Shown here piece by piece: positions 1 through 7,997 of a stretch of DNA of 30,277 nt. This DNA is from SIG440 sp045647905 (GTDB taxonomy: Bacteria > Bacillota > Clostridia > Monoglobales > Monoglobaceae), in the NCBI GenBank assembly GCA_045647905.1, contig JAZRMZ010000033.1, positions 1 to 30,277 of the forward strand. The letters are read 5' to 3'. Within the stretch, counting starts at the first letter, position 1; each line of letters starts with the position of its first letter. A program made the position numbers and the translations under genes. The notes below the pieces were generated by a model. The model ran no database searches. It was not told where the DNA came from and worked only from the letters and a program-made list of their open reading frames with translations.

Positions 1-8
1 CTCTATAT

Positions 9-37
9 ATTATACTACTAAGTCAACAAATTTACAA
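9..37 (-). promoter_or_regulatory. Putative promoter reading out of the window
   Basis: On the minus strand a TTGTAA -35 (32-37) and a perfect TATAAT -10 (9-14) are separated by 17 bp in very AT-rich DNA. A consensus TTGACA lies a little upstream (54-59) and could be the -35 of a second, weaker promoter. Transcription would leave the window to the left, so the target gene cannot be seen. The rest of 1-140 is AT-rich and shows no credible gene. Confidence 0.5.
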
Positions 38-140
38 CAACTTTTTTAAATTATGTCAAATTAATTAGTTTTTATATATAATACTCTATTTCCCTTAAAA
101 ACGCAATACCTTTCATTATAGCTACACCCCTTCTCGCCAA

Positions 141-204
141 AGTCAAGACCACCCCTAGCGGGCGGTTGTTAAAGCCATGCGTTTCCGCATGCCTTTCTTG
201 GACT
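141..204. repeat. Three-way-junction-like structured repeat
   Basis: An outer stem (141-147 with 197-204, seven pairs and one bulged G at 201) encloses two hairpins. Hairpin 1 spans 148-166, an ACC/CCC arm against GGG/GGT with one A-C mismatch and a CTAGC loop. Hairpin 2 spans 171-196, with AAAG and CATGCG arms, one C-C mismatch and a TTTC loop. Only TGTT (167-170) is left unpaired at the junction. The compact geometry suggests a dispersed structured repeat or small mobile element rather than a terminator. It lies between the terminator of the last gene and the promoter of the next unit. Confidence 0.55.
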
Positions 205-220
205 AAAGTAATAAATCAAA

Positions 221-247
221 CAGAGACCCCAACAAATAAGGTCTCTG
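221..247 (-). terminator. Terminator after the GH106-like gene
   Basis: Perfect 8-bp inverted repeat CAGAGACC (221-228) and GGTCTCTG (240-247) with an 11-nt loop. On the minus strand it is followed by TTTGATTTATT, and on the plus strand by TTCGTTTT, so it may work in both directions. It lies about 100 bp past the stop codon of the last gene and probably ends the long transcript. Confidence 0.75.
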
Positions 248-348
248 TTCGTTTTAGGGAGTTATTTTACAGCCCACAAACTGTCAAAAGCTTGCTCTGC
301 CGTAAAAACTCAATCATATTGTATTACAAAGATAAGCTTCCATATATT

Positions 349-3066
349 CTAATAAACCGAAACTTCCGCAAAACAATAATCGTCATTCCACTCAAAGGCA
401 GGCTCACTTGCCGTCCATACGTTGCTCCGCTTGTAAAAATGGCAGGGGCAAACATAATAACATTCACCCTCTTCAAGGTGGTGGGGCCCCATCATATTAC
501 GCAGATTGTTAACCAATGTGAGTTCAATAACATTTTCCCCTTCCTTCAATGCAGAGGATATGTCGCACTCAAGGTGTCCCCACATAATCTTTTCAAATTC
601 CACTCCGTTGACCCTGATTCCAACAACATTGACACCCTTCTTTTTGAATGCAATTTTATAGTCGGTGTCATAAAGACAGAACTTCTTTGAAACAGTAATT
701 TTCCCTGCAAAAAATGGAAATCCCTGCTGTTCTATGTTTGAAAGGTCAATGGCATTTTGCGGCTTGTGGATTTCAAAACCGCCCGTATAGCGAAGGGCAT
801 TTCTTTCAAGCTGTTTGAATTTGCCGTGGGTTTTCACCGCGAAATCCCCGATTATGTAAATGGGCTCAAATTCAATGTCAAAGGTCAGCTTGTTCTTCTC
901 CCCTTCAAAGGCATAGGCATTTTCAAGACTTTCAAAAAGGCTCTTGTGGGGAGCAAAGCTGATTTCTGCGGAAATCACATTCTCCCCTTCCTTCAGCATA
1001 TCCGAAACCGCAATTTTTCTGAATGATTTGTCAACAAAGTACCCTTCGTCATCTCTTTCCAAAACCGCTCCGTTCACCGTAATATCAAACTTATAAGGTG
1101 CTTCGCACACAAGATATGCATTTTCGGGAACAGTTTTCACATTAAACTTATAGTCACATCTCACGTCAAGGCTCCGCTTTTGGTCAAGCGCCATATACAG
1201 TACGTCAACCACGGCTTCGTCCCTTCCTGCCAACTCACCGTCAAAATAAACATCACAGTTGTCAATGGTCAGTATATTTTCGCTTACTTCGGCAATGTTC
1301 CACATTCCCGAAATATCAAGTTTTTTCAGTTCCTTTGTGCTCTCTTGAGCAAAGTCACTTCCGTCATCAATGAGAACAAGTGAATCATAGGGAGCAAAAG
1401 TATACGTTCCTGAAAAGGGGCTTGTTTCGCCGTTCATAATATCAAGAACTTTGCCGCCACGTTTGAATGATGCTTCAACGCATCGGTCGGTGTTGTTCAC
1501 AAAGTAAAGAACTCTGTATCCCTCAAAAATTCTCTCGGTATACAAAATCTCAGTGGCTGAACATACGTCATTCCCTTCAACTTCATCTGCTGTAACAATC
1601 CTTCCCCCTGCCGCTTCAAACTCCTTCAGAAGTCTTTGTGTATTCTCGAAAAAACCCTTGTTTTTGGGGATTACAACTGTCTTATAGCTCTGATTTCCGA
1701 TAACAAGTCTGTCGCCCTCAACCCTTCCGTGACGTTCCATAATTATCTCGTCACCAAAGTGGAACAAAAGGTGTTTTTTCATCAATGTTCGGTAATCATC
1801 CAGAAGGGCATCGCTATACATCTGCAAGTCTTTGTTTTCGGCATTATCAAAGCACTTCCAGCCGCTTGACTGATTGTGAATCAGCAAGGTGTCATACTCA
1901 ATTCCGCCCTCTGCCAGAATCACGCCAACCCTCGACATCGCATCGTTAAACGCCTTGTATTCCGACCACCATGGCTGTTGATAATACATTGCAGGCGGAA
2001 AATCACGCTTGCGCAAGCCCTCAAGGGAATAGCCCTCAAGATGCTGACAGAGCTTTGTTATTCCGTGAACCATATGCCATTGATATATGGCTTTCAGTTC
2101 ATCAAAACCGATGTTATGACCACAAAGGGCAAAGCTTTCGGACAATATCTCCTTTTTTCCCGTCTGTGCCGCAACGGAGGCAAGCTGAAGAGGTGTGAAG
2201 CAATCATAAATATCCCTTCCCAACCAGTCCATTCCGGGCATTGTGAAATATTCATAGTGAGGCATACACGCCCCATTGGTTGTGACCTGGGAGAGTATGT
2301 CTTCTTCAAGAACCATATGCCCCGTGAGACCCAGATTACGTTCTGTGCACCAGTCATAAATGCGTTTCATATAATTTTGTGAAAATAGCATTGTAACAAG
2401 CCGCCAGAACTTCATACGGGTGTTTTCATAGTCGCCAACGGCAAAAAACAACTCGCCCAATTTTTCAAGAAGGTTTTCGCCGTACTCCTTTTGGTATTCA
2501 TCGGGGAGAATAAAGCTCCATGGAATACCGTTTCGGGAAATCTGTGGTTCATCGGTGAAGAAGCCCTGAAATGTGTTTTTATATTTCTCGTAATAAGGCT
2601 TATAAATTTTGTCAATGAACACATCCGTCACGGTTGCGTTCATTGTGTCAACATAAAAGGGGTTCACATCATAATAAAAACGATACCCGTCAACAACACA
2701 AATCAGCCTTTCGGTATTTTCAACATCCTTGTCCCAGCGAAGGTATTTTTGCTGATAGTCAACACCGAGACCGCTCACAAGACCATTACCGAATCCGCTT
2801 GGCCAGCCGTTTTCGTCATATGCCCAGGCGCTCATACCGAATTCTTCCGCCGCCTCGATTGCCGCTTCCACATTGGCGAACCATTCCACGCCCATATATT
2901 CGGTCAGCAATCCTCCACGGGCGTGCATAAAGAAACCGCCAAGACCTGCCTTATGCATCTCCCGAACCTGTCGTTTCGTTTCTTCAACATCAAGCTTTTC
3001 ATTCCAAGACCAAAATGGTATTGGTCTGTATTCCTTTGAAGGATTTTTTATATCAGTTTTGTTCAT
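349..3066 (-). CDS. GH106-like glycoside hydrolase (cytoplasmic)
   Basis: A 905-residue protein without a signal peptide. The N-terminus reads PFWSWNEKLDVEETKRQV and then GFFMHARGGLLTEYMG, the opening of the barrel in proteins annotated as GH106 (alpha-L-rhamnosidase) or GH106-like glycosyl hydrolases. Residues about 780-905 look like a galactose-binding-type jelly roll, with VVGIRVNG and LKEGENVIELTLVN. A second sandwich-like region with a similar LKEGENVISAEI motif precedes it. The activity is probably exo-glycosidic on imported oligosaccharides; rhamnose is the family's known substrate, but specificity cannot be read from the sequence. The start is supported by GGGGGAAAGCA before ATG. It is the last gene, 30 bp after the propeller gene, and is followed by a terminator. 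I cannot assign catalytic residues with confidence. Confidence 0.8.
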   Translation of the reverse strand: MNKTDIKNPSKEYRPIPFWSWNEKLDVEETKRQVREMHKAGLGGFFMHARGGLLTEYMGVEWFANVEAAIEAAEEFGMSAWAYDENGWPSGFGNGLVSGLGVDYQQKYLRWDKDVENTERLICVVDGYRFYYDVNPFYVDTMNATVTDVFIDKIYKPYYEKYKNTFQGFFTDEPQISRNGIPWSFILPDEYQKEYGENLLEKLGELFFAVGDYENTRMKFWRLVTMLFSQNYMKRIYDWCTERNLGLTGHMVLEEDILSQVTTNGACMPHYEYFTMPGMDWLGRDIYDCFTPLQLASVAAQTGKKEILSESFALCGHNIGFDELKAIYQWHMVHGITKLCQHLEGYSLEGLRKRDFPPAMYYQQPWWSEYKAFNDAMSRVGVILAEGGIEYDTLLIHNQSSGWKCFDNAENKDLQMYSDALLDDYRTLMKKHLLFHFGDEIIMERHGRVEGDRLVIGNQSYKTVVIPKNKGFFENTQRLLKEFEAAGGRIVTADEVEGNDVCSATEILYTERIFEGYRVLYFVNNTDRCVEASFKRGGKVLDIMNGETSPFSGTYTFAPYDSLVLIDDGSDFAQESTKELKKLDISGMWNIAEVSENILTIDNCDVYFDGELAGRDEAVVDVLYMALDQKRSLDVRCDYKFNVKTVPENAYLVCEAPYKFDITVNGAVLERDDEGYFVDKSFRKIAVSDMLKEGENVISAEISFAPHKSLFESLENAYAFEGEKNKLTFDIEFEPIYIIGDFAVKTHGKFKQLERNALRYTGGFEIHKPQNAIDLSNIEQQGFPFFAGKITVSKKFCLYDTDYKIAFKKKGVNVVGIRVNGVEFEKIMWGHLECDISSALKEGENVIELTLVNNLRNMMGPHHLEEGECYYVCPCHFYKRSNVWTASEPAFEWNDDYCFAEVSVY

Positions 3067-3096
3067 TGCTTTCCCCCGTCAAATTTGTCCCTGTGT

Positions 3097-4551
3097 TTAC
3101 GATATTACAAAAGAATATATTGCCGCATCCTGCATTTGGAATTTAAGACATACGGTTTTTCCAACCATTTTCTCCATATCTTCCCTTTTAGCAATTTTTA
3201 CTTTTCTTGCTGTGGAATTTCCCACAAGCTCACAGCTTTCATACCCTTCAAGCTTATTGCCCTTTTCATCAAGCAAGGATACCACAATATGCCCCGCTGC
3301 CGAAGTTCCGAAATTAATTTCCAGTTCCGCTCCTTCAAGAACAAAGGGCTTTGTTACAATATCTCCGCCGCTGTATGGTGCACGATAGCAAGCGAAGCCA
3401 TCCTTTCGGATTGTATGGCGATACAGCCTTGTGGGTCGCATTGAACGGTGTCCGTCATTGACGAAGATGGAAATTTCAGTATCTTCCGAATCTTCTTCAT
3501 CAATGGGAGTTTCAATCATTCCCTTTGCAACATAACAATCTCCGTAAATCCAGTTCTGTTTGCGTTCAATGCCTGCATCTATGAAGGCTTCGTCAAATCT
3601 GTGCCAGTTTTCACCGTCACGGGTCGACATAAACAAACAGTCCGTGAGAGCAAGACCTGCACGGGGGCTGATGTTCTCAACCATTTTCCGTCTTCTGTTT
3701 GCATTGCAAAGTTCATCAAAATTCTCTGTCCACACAGTGCGCTCGTTATATCTCACAGGGAATCCCACATAAACCCCTTCCGCTCTGTAATATGGCGAAA
3801 CTGTATTGGTGTACAGCTGAAATTCAACATCGCTGTCAAACTCAATGAGCTTTGCATTGCCCCAGTTTTTGAAATCCTTTGAGGTCATATATCGTATATC
3901 ACGGATTTGCTTGCCATCATCATTGAAGTGATAGCCACGGTAATAACAGATGTATTCACCCTTATTCTTGTCCCAGAATGCGATATTCAGAGAATCGAAA
4001 TGACCGTCATCGGTCATAATCCACGCCTTTTTGAAGTTGATTCCGTCAGCACTTGTCCAGCACCACAGAACCTCATCCCCTGCCTTTTCAGCTCCAAGAT
4101 AGGAAACTGCAACACCCTTGTATCTTTCATCGGGAGGACAATCAGGATTCTCGTCCTTCAGAACATAGAAATTATCAAACAAATCATCGGTCAGGTCAAG
4201 AATTATGTTGTTGTCGGCTGTGTCCATTCCCTTGAATTCACGAATCCCCAGATTCGGCTTCTTCCAATGTATTCCGTCCTTGCTTTCTGCGTAGCATATA
4301 ATTCCCGGCTGTATTATTCCCACCACCTCGGTTGTTGTGTCACGGGCAAGATAATACATACGAAAAATATCGCCGTCACGGAAAAAGTTGTGGTAGGCAC
4401 AGCAATCGCCCTCCCATGCCTCATCGTGACGAATTGTGATTTCACGCTTTTGAGGGTGGTTGAGGCACAGTTTTGCTGTTGTCTTTTCTGCATCAACTAT
4501 GCTCTCGTCCCAAAAAAGCTGTCTGTTTTTGCCGATTGTTGCATATTCCAT
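3097..4551 (-). CDS. Beta-propeller glycosidase-like protein (copy 2)
   Basis: A 484-residue protein with no signal peptide, hence probably cytoplasmic. Repeated Trp/Asp/Tyr-rich blades resemble the five-bladed propeller fold of GH32/43/130-type enzymes: LFWDESIVD (12-20), CYAESKDGIHWKKP (86-99), FDSLN..FWD (185-194), RDIRYMTSKDFKNW (217-230), and later GFPVRYNERTVW. The C-terminal part (FVLEGAELEINFGTSAAGH onward) looks like a small beta-sandwich. It is clearly paralogous to the protein at 22019-23464. The class is usually annotated only as glycosidase or hypothetical protein. The start has TGGAGG upstream of ATG. It follows the hairpin cluster after the isomerase gene and precedes the GH106-like gene. 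A role in trimming imported oligosaccharides is inferred from context. Confidence 0.75.
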   Translation of the reverse strand: MEYATIGKNRQLFWDESIVDAEKTTAKLCLNHPQKREITIRHDEAWEGDCCAYHNFFRDGDIFRMYYLARDTTTEVVGIIQPGIICYAESKDGIHWKKPNLGIREFKGMDTADNNIILDLTDDLFDNFYVLKDENPDCPPDERYKGVAVSYLGAEKAGDEVLWCWTSADGINFKKAWIMTDDGHFDSLNIAFWDKNKGEYICYYRGYHFNDDGKQIRDIRYMTSKDFKNWGNAKLIEFDSDVEFQLYTNTVSPYYRAEGVYVGFPVRYNERTVWTENFDELCNANRRRKMVENISPRAGLALTDCLFMSTRDGENWHRFDEAFIDAGIERKQNWIYGDCYVAKGMIETPIDEEDSEDTEISIFVNDGHRSMRPTRLYRHTIRKDGFACYRAPYSGGDIVTKPFVLEGAELEINFGTSAAGHIVVSLLDEKGNKLEGYESCELVGNSTARKVKIAKREDMEKMVGKTVCLKFQMQDAAIYSFVIS

Positions 4552-4591
4552 AGTTTCATTTCCTCCAAACTTCGCTATTTATCACTAAAAC

Positions 4592-4754
4592 TCATTATAA
4601 TGAACGTGTCGATGTTTTCCCGAGTCAAAACTCTGTTTTGACAAGGAATTTGTAAGACAAATTCCAGACACTTCATTGCAATCATGCGTGGCTTTCAAGC
4701 TTTTTGCTTGAAAGTTGCGGAATATATTCCGCTTAAAACGGCGTATCGCCGTTT
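4592..4754. repeat. Cluster of five consecutive hairpins
   Basis: Five perfect inverted repeats lie almost end to end. A: 4624-4642, 8 bp, GTCAAAAC/GTTTTGAC. B: 4645-4665, 9 bp, GGAATTTGT/ACAAATTCC. C: 4692-4714, 9 bp, CTTTCAAGC/GCTTGAAAG with a T5 loop. D: 4717-4732, the 16-nt palindrome GCGGAATATATTCCGC. E: 4736-4754, 8 bp, AAACGGCG/CGCCGTTT. The palindromes ATTGCAAT (4675-4682) and TCATTATAATGA (4592-4603) add to the set. Hairpin E encodes the end of the isomerase and D lies against its stop codon. None has a clear U-tract, so these are not ordinary terminators. TATAAT within the 4592-4603 palindrome could be a weak minus-strand -10, but its -35 (CGGGAA) is poor. Confidence 0.8.
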
Positions 4755-5443
4755 CCACGACAATGATTATACTCATTCACAAGGGGATAACAAATCGGTT
4801 CATCCTCGTCAACTGCCGCAAAACGTTCGGACTTCTTGAAAAATACGTTGTCCGTATTATCATCATTCACCTTTGAAACCTCGCCTGCAATCAAAAGACC
4901 GCAATCTTTTTTTGCATAAAATCTGTGATAAACATAGGGTTCAAGCGTGATGCTGTCGCCGGGATGAACTTCAATAAGCTCGCCGGGTTTGAGCACTCGC
5001 TTTATGCAGTCTGTGTAAACAACAACGTCATTTTCCGTATCAAGACCGCCATCTTCCGCCTTGTTGAAAAGCTGAACAACCATAACACCTCCGCCACGGT
5101 TGATTATGTCTTCACTTTTGTAGACGTGATAATGAAGCGGAATTTCCTGTTCTTCCTTGTCCGAAAGAATTATATATTTTTCAGCATAGGGCATTTTCAG
5201 AGCTGCATCGCTCTTGTCCCCGTTTCGGAGAGTGAATAAGGTTGCACCGATGTGTTCAAAATCGTCTGTACCGAAGTCTGTCACGTCCCAGCCAAGCATT
5301 CTTTCACGGATTCTTTCGGTTATGTCCCTTTTCGCCATCCAATCCTCTTTTTTCCAGTATCCAAAAGAAGGAAGTGTTATTTTGAACTCTTCCAGTCTTG
5401 CCATTGCATCCAAAATTGCTTTGTTAATTTCTGAACGTTTCAT
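4733..5443 (-). CDS. D-lyxose ketol-isomerase family (also mannose isomerase)
   Basis: A 236-residue cupin protein of the D-lyxose isomerase family, which interconverts D-lyxose and D-xylulose and often D-mannose and D-fructose using a divalent metal. Visible hallmarks are LHYHVYKSEDI (metal ligands H104, H106 and E111), LEPYVYHRFY (H173), and the conserved block AGEVSKVNDDNTDNVFF (186-202). Next to a GH38 alpha-mannosidase, the likely job is converting released mannose to fructose for glycolysis; this is inference. The start has GAGG about 7 nt upstream of ATG. The last roughly 11 residues (NHCRGNGDTPF) go beyond where I expect the family to end and are partly encoded by hairpin E, so the C-terminus may have been extended by a repeat insertion. 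Confidence 0.88.
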   Translation of the reverse strand: MKRSEINKAILDAMARLEEFKITLPSFGYWKKEDWMAKRDITERIRERMLGWDVTDFGTDDFEHIGATLFTLRNGDKSDAALKMPYAEKYIILSDKEEQEIPLHYHVYKSEDIINRGGGVMVVQLFNKAEDGGLDTENDVVVYTDCIKRVLKPGELIEVHPGDSITLEPYVYHRFYAKKDCGLLIAGEVSKVNDDNTDNVFFKKSERFAAVDEDEPICYPLVNEYNHCRGNGDTPF

Positions 5444-5473
5444 AATTTTTCCTCATATATTTAAACTTATTTT

Positions 5474-7942
5474 TTATATACCTTCAACCAAGTCGGTTTC
5501 GGTCACAGAGCCGCCGCTGATAATGAAGGTCTTGACCTCAAATTCCGATAATGAAAATTTGTGTTTTATGCCAAGGAAGGGTATATCAAATGTACCCATC
5601 GCATTCTTGCCCGAATTTTCATAAAGGCGCAGAACATATCCGTCCCCCTTCAGCGCCTTCTTGAATGCGCTGACACCTGCGTTGTCACAATCAAGAACAA
5701 CTGCACTTTCGGGCTTTTTGCCATTGCCTGATGGGAATATGTTGATTGCCGTCACCCATTCGTTGTGGATTGTTGCATCTCTGTCCGCCTTTTCCAAAGT
5801 GTCGGGAGTGCAGACATCCATCCAGAAGGAATAAACCCGTTCGCCCTGTTCAAAACGTGGCATAAATCTCGAATCGGGGAAAAGACTTCTTGGTGGAATG
5901 GGGTGTGCGCAATAACCTGCCGAGCGGAGAAGGCTTATTCTCATTTCGCCATCCTCAAAGCTTGAACCATACACACCGTTGTTCACCATATAAAGTGCCG
6001 ATGTCTCCGACACCGCCGCACTCCACTTCTGGGAAACCGCTTCCTTGCCGTCGGTCTGCAGGTTATCTATGCCAAAGGCGGTCTGACCAAGATACTTGTC
6101 TGCCCCGAATGCCGTGGGAACAGAAAGCTTGAACATTTTGTCCTTTTCGTTGCAATATACTCTCAAATCAATCTGAATCTTTGAGCCTGTCTTTGGAATC
6201 TTGTATGTAATGCAAAGTGCGGAATTTTTATACTTAAAATATGCTTCAACAATTGTTCGCACATCTCCGTCATTGACAATTCTGATGTTTCCGGGAGCAT
6301 CAATTCCGCAGAACTCAGCACCCTCTGCCTCGGTCATAAGCTCAAATTCGCCCACAACCTTGTCAAAAGTATATGTGTCCATACGCCATGAATCGGCAAT
6401 ATCATCTATAACAAGGAGCTTGAATGCATCCTTCTTGAGCATTTCAACACCGCCAACCGCATAGCTGTCAATAAGACCTGTTTCGGCATTGATTACAAGC
6501 TTTCTTTCATCATTCTCAAAAATCAGCTTTCCGTCAACGGGATTTGTTTCAAAAACGGGTCTTGCATCAATTCTCTTTGTGTGGCAATCGAATCTGTTCA
6601 TTGATGAAGGCTCAAGAACCGCCTCAAAGGAAACCTTCTTTCTCCAGTCAAGGTTAAGAGTGCTTCCTTCCTTTTCAAGCTGGCTGTTCACCTTCATACC
6701 ATTGTGATAAATTTCGGTGATTGTGAAATTATCCTCCCAGTTCTGGTCGGCAAGCATAAATTCGCACTCAAAAATACCTTTAACGGGGAAGGGATGTGGA
6801 TTGTAAACCGCAATGGGATATACCCCTTCGCCTGCTTTTTCCTGACCTGATGCAAGGGCATAAAAGGCTCTTGTCTTGATTTCCTTCAACTGCGAAATTG
6901 CACCTGCCATTGTGTCAAGGGCTTCTTCCTCAGCTGTCTGGATTGATGTTCCGGGAAGGATGTCGTGGAATTCCGATGTGGCAAGGCTCACCATAGCCTT
7001 TCTGAGTTCCGCTTCGGGATATTCCATAAGATTATGCAAAGCCGCAGCAGATGCCATTTTTTCGGTTGAATATAACAGATTTTCAAGCTCTCTGTGCTTC
7101 TGCTTGATTCGGATTTGGGAGGTGTAGCAACCAACAAAGATTGAAACCAATGATTTGTTCACCAGGGGCAAATCAAGATCAAGGCTTTTCAGCTCTGCAA
7201 AATAGTCTTCGGGAGTGGAATGAACCAGTTCAAATTCCATTTCCTTTTTCTGATTTTCCGCAATGGTGTTGAGGTCCATTCTTGAAGGACCGCCACCGTG
7301 GTTACCAACGCCCCAGGGCATAAATCCGATGGGTTTTCCCTCAAAATGCTTGGTATATGTATCAATTTCCTTCTGCACCTGACCCATTAATGAGTTATAG
7401 CAGGGCAGAATCTTATGGCAGGTCACCTTTGAGCCGTCAAAGCCTTCCCAAACAAAGTCAATGCCCTTTGCAAGTTCATAATCGTCCTTGTCGGGGCGCA
7501 TAAACACATAGGAATCAAAGCCCGACTTGGTGAGAATCTGAACAAGACCCTTTGTGTGACCAAAGGAATCGAAGTTCACCGCAGTTGTGGGTACTGCACT
7601 GAATTTTTCTTTGAAATAATTTCTACCCAGAAGAATCTGACGCACGAAGGACTCGCCCGAAGGCATCAGGCAATCGGGTTGCAGATACCAACCACCGATG
7701 ATGTTCCACTTTCCTTCTTTCACAAGCCTTTTTATTCTTTCAAAAAGCTCAGGTTCATACTGTTCTATCCATTCATACAAAACCGCTTCGTTATGATTAA
7801 AAACAAAGCCGTCATATTCCTCACAAAAGTCCGCCGCCGCTCTGAATGTGGAAAGTGCGGCGCTGACCGATTCGTCCCACTTCCATTGCCACACATAGTC
7901 AAGGTGGGCATTACATATCATATGCATTTTCTTTTTTCCCAT
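5474..7942 (-). CDS. GH38 alpha-mannosidase (cytoplasmic)
   Basis: An 822-residue retaining, zinc-dependent alpha-mannosidase of family GH38. The N-terminal catalytic domain carries NAHLDYVWQW (zinc ligands H13 and D15), VNFDSFGH (D125, the expected nucleophile and zinc ligand), GNHGGGPS (H215) and the later SEFHDILPGTS block with a further conserved His. Beta-sandwich domains follow, as in bacterial GH38 enzymes of about this length. There is no signal peptide, so it probably acts on imported mannosides. It lies 30 bp upstream of the isomerase gene, giving a plausible mannoside-to-mannose-to-fructose route. The ribosome site is AGAGGA before ATG. Linkage preference cannot be read from the sequence. 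Confidence 0.92.
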   Translation of the reverse strand: MGKKKMHMICNAHLDYVWQWKWDESVSAALSTFRAAADFCEEYDGFVFNHNEAVLYEWIEQYEPELFERIKRLVKEGKWNIIGGWYLQPDCLMPSGESFVRQILLGRNYFKEKFSAVPTTAVNFDSFGHTKGLVQILTKSGFDSYVFMRPDKDDYELAKGIDFVWEGFDGSKVTCHKILPCYNSLMGQVQKEIDTYTKHFEGKPIGFMPWGVGNHGGGPSRMDLNTIAENQKKEMEFELVHSTPEDYFAELKSLDLDLPLVNKSLVSIFVGCYTSQIRIKQKHRELENLLYSTEKMASAAALHNLMEYPEAELRKAMVSLATSEFHDILPGTSIQTAEEEALDTMAGAISQLKEIKTRAFYALASGQEKAGEGVYPIAVYNPHPFPVKGIFECEFMLADQNWEDNFTITEIYHNGMKVNSQLEKEGSTLNLDWRKKVSFEAVLEPSSMNRFDCHTKRIDARPVFETNPVDGKLIFENDERKLVINAETGLIDSYAVGGVEMLKKDAFKLLVIDDIADSWRMDTYTFDKVVGEFELMTEAEGAEFCGIDAPGNIRIVNDGDVRTIVEAYFKYKNSALCITYKIPKTGSKIQIDLRVYCNEKDKMFKLSVPTAFGADKYLGQTAFGIDNLQTDGKEAVSQKWSAAVSETSALYMVNNGVYGSSFEDGEMRISLLRSAGYCAHPIPPRSLFPDSRFMPRFEQGERVYSFWMDVCTPDTLEKADRDATIHNEWVTAINIFPSGNGKKPESAVVLDCDNAGVSAFKKALKGDGYVLRLYENSGKNAMGTFDIPFLGIKHKFSLSEFEVKTFIISGGSVTETDLVEGI

Positions 7943-7997
7943 AGTTGTGTCCTCTCTTCCCTTTTGGTAGTCTTTATATCAGAAATAACCAATCTTT

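Noticed and set aside
166..690. Plus-strand ORF over the end of the GH106-like gene
   Set aside because: It is antisense to a strong coding frame and starts inside the structured repeat; no ribosome site.
4580..4592. Third copy of the 38-bp operator before the second propeller gene
   Set aside because: Only AGTGATA is shared; the A-tract, CTCTTG and promoter spacing are absent.
3907..4641. 244-codon plus-strand ORF
   Set aside because: Antisense to the propeller gene and runs into the hairpin cluster; no recognisable protein features.
4592..4754. CRISPR array, integron attC or IS terminal repeat
   Set aside because: Arms differ between hairpins, there are no regular direct repeats or spacers, and no transposase or integrase gene is near.
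4585..4776. 63-codon minus-strand ORF across the hairpin cluster
   Set aside because: It is read through palindromes in a second frame; no ribosome site or protein-like character.
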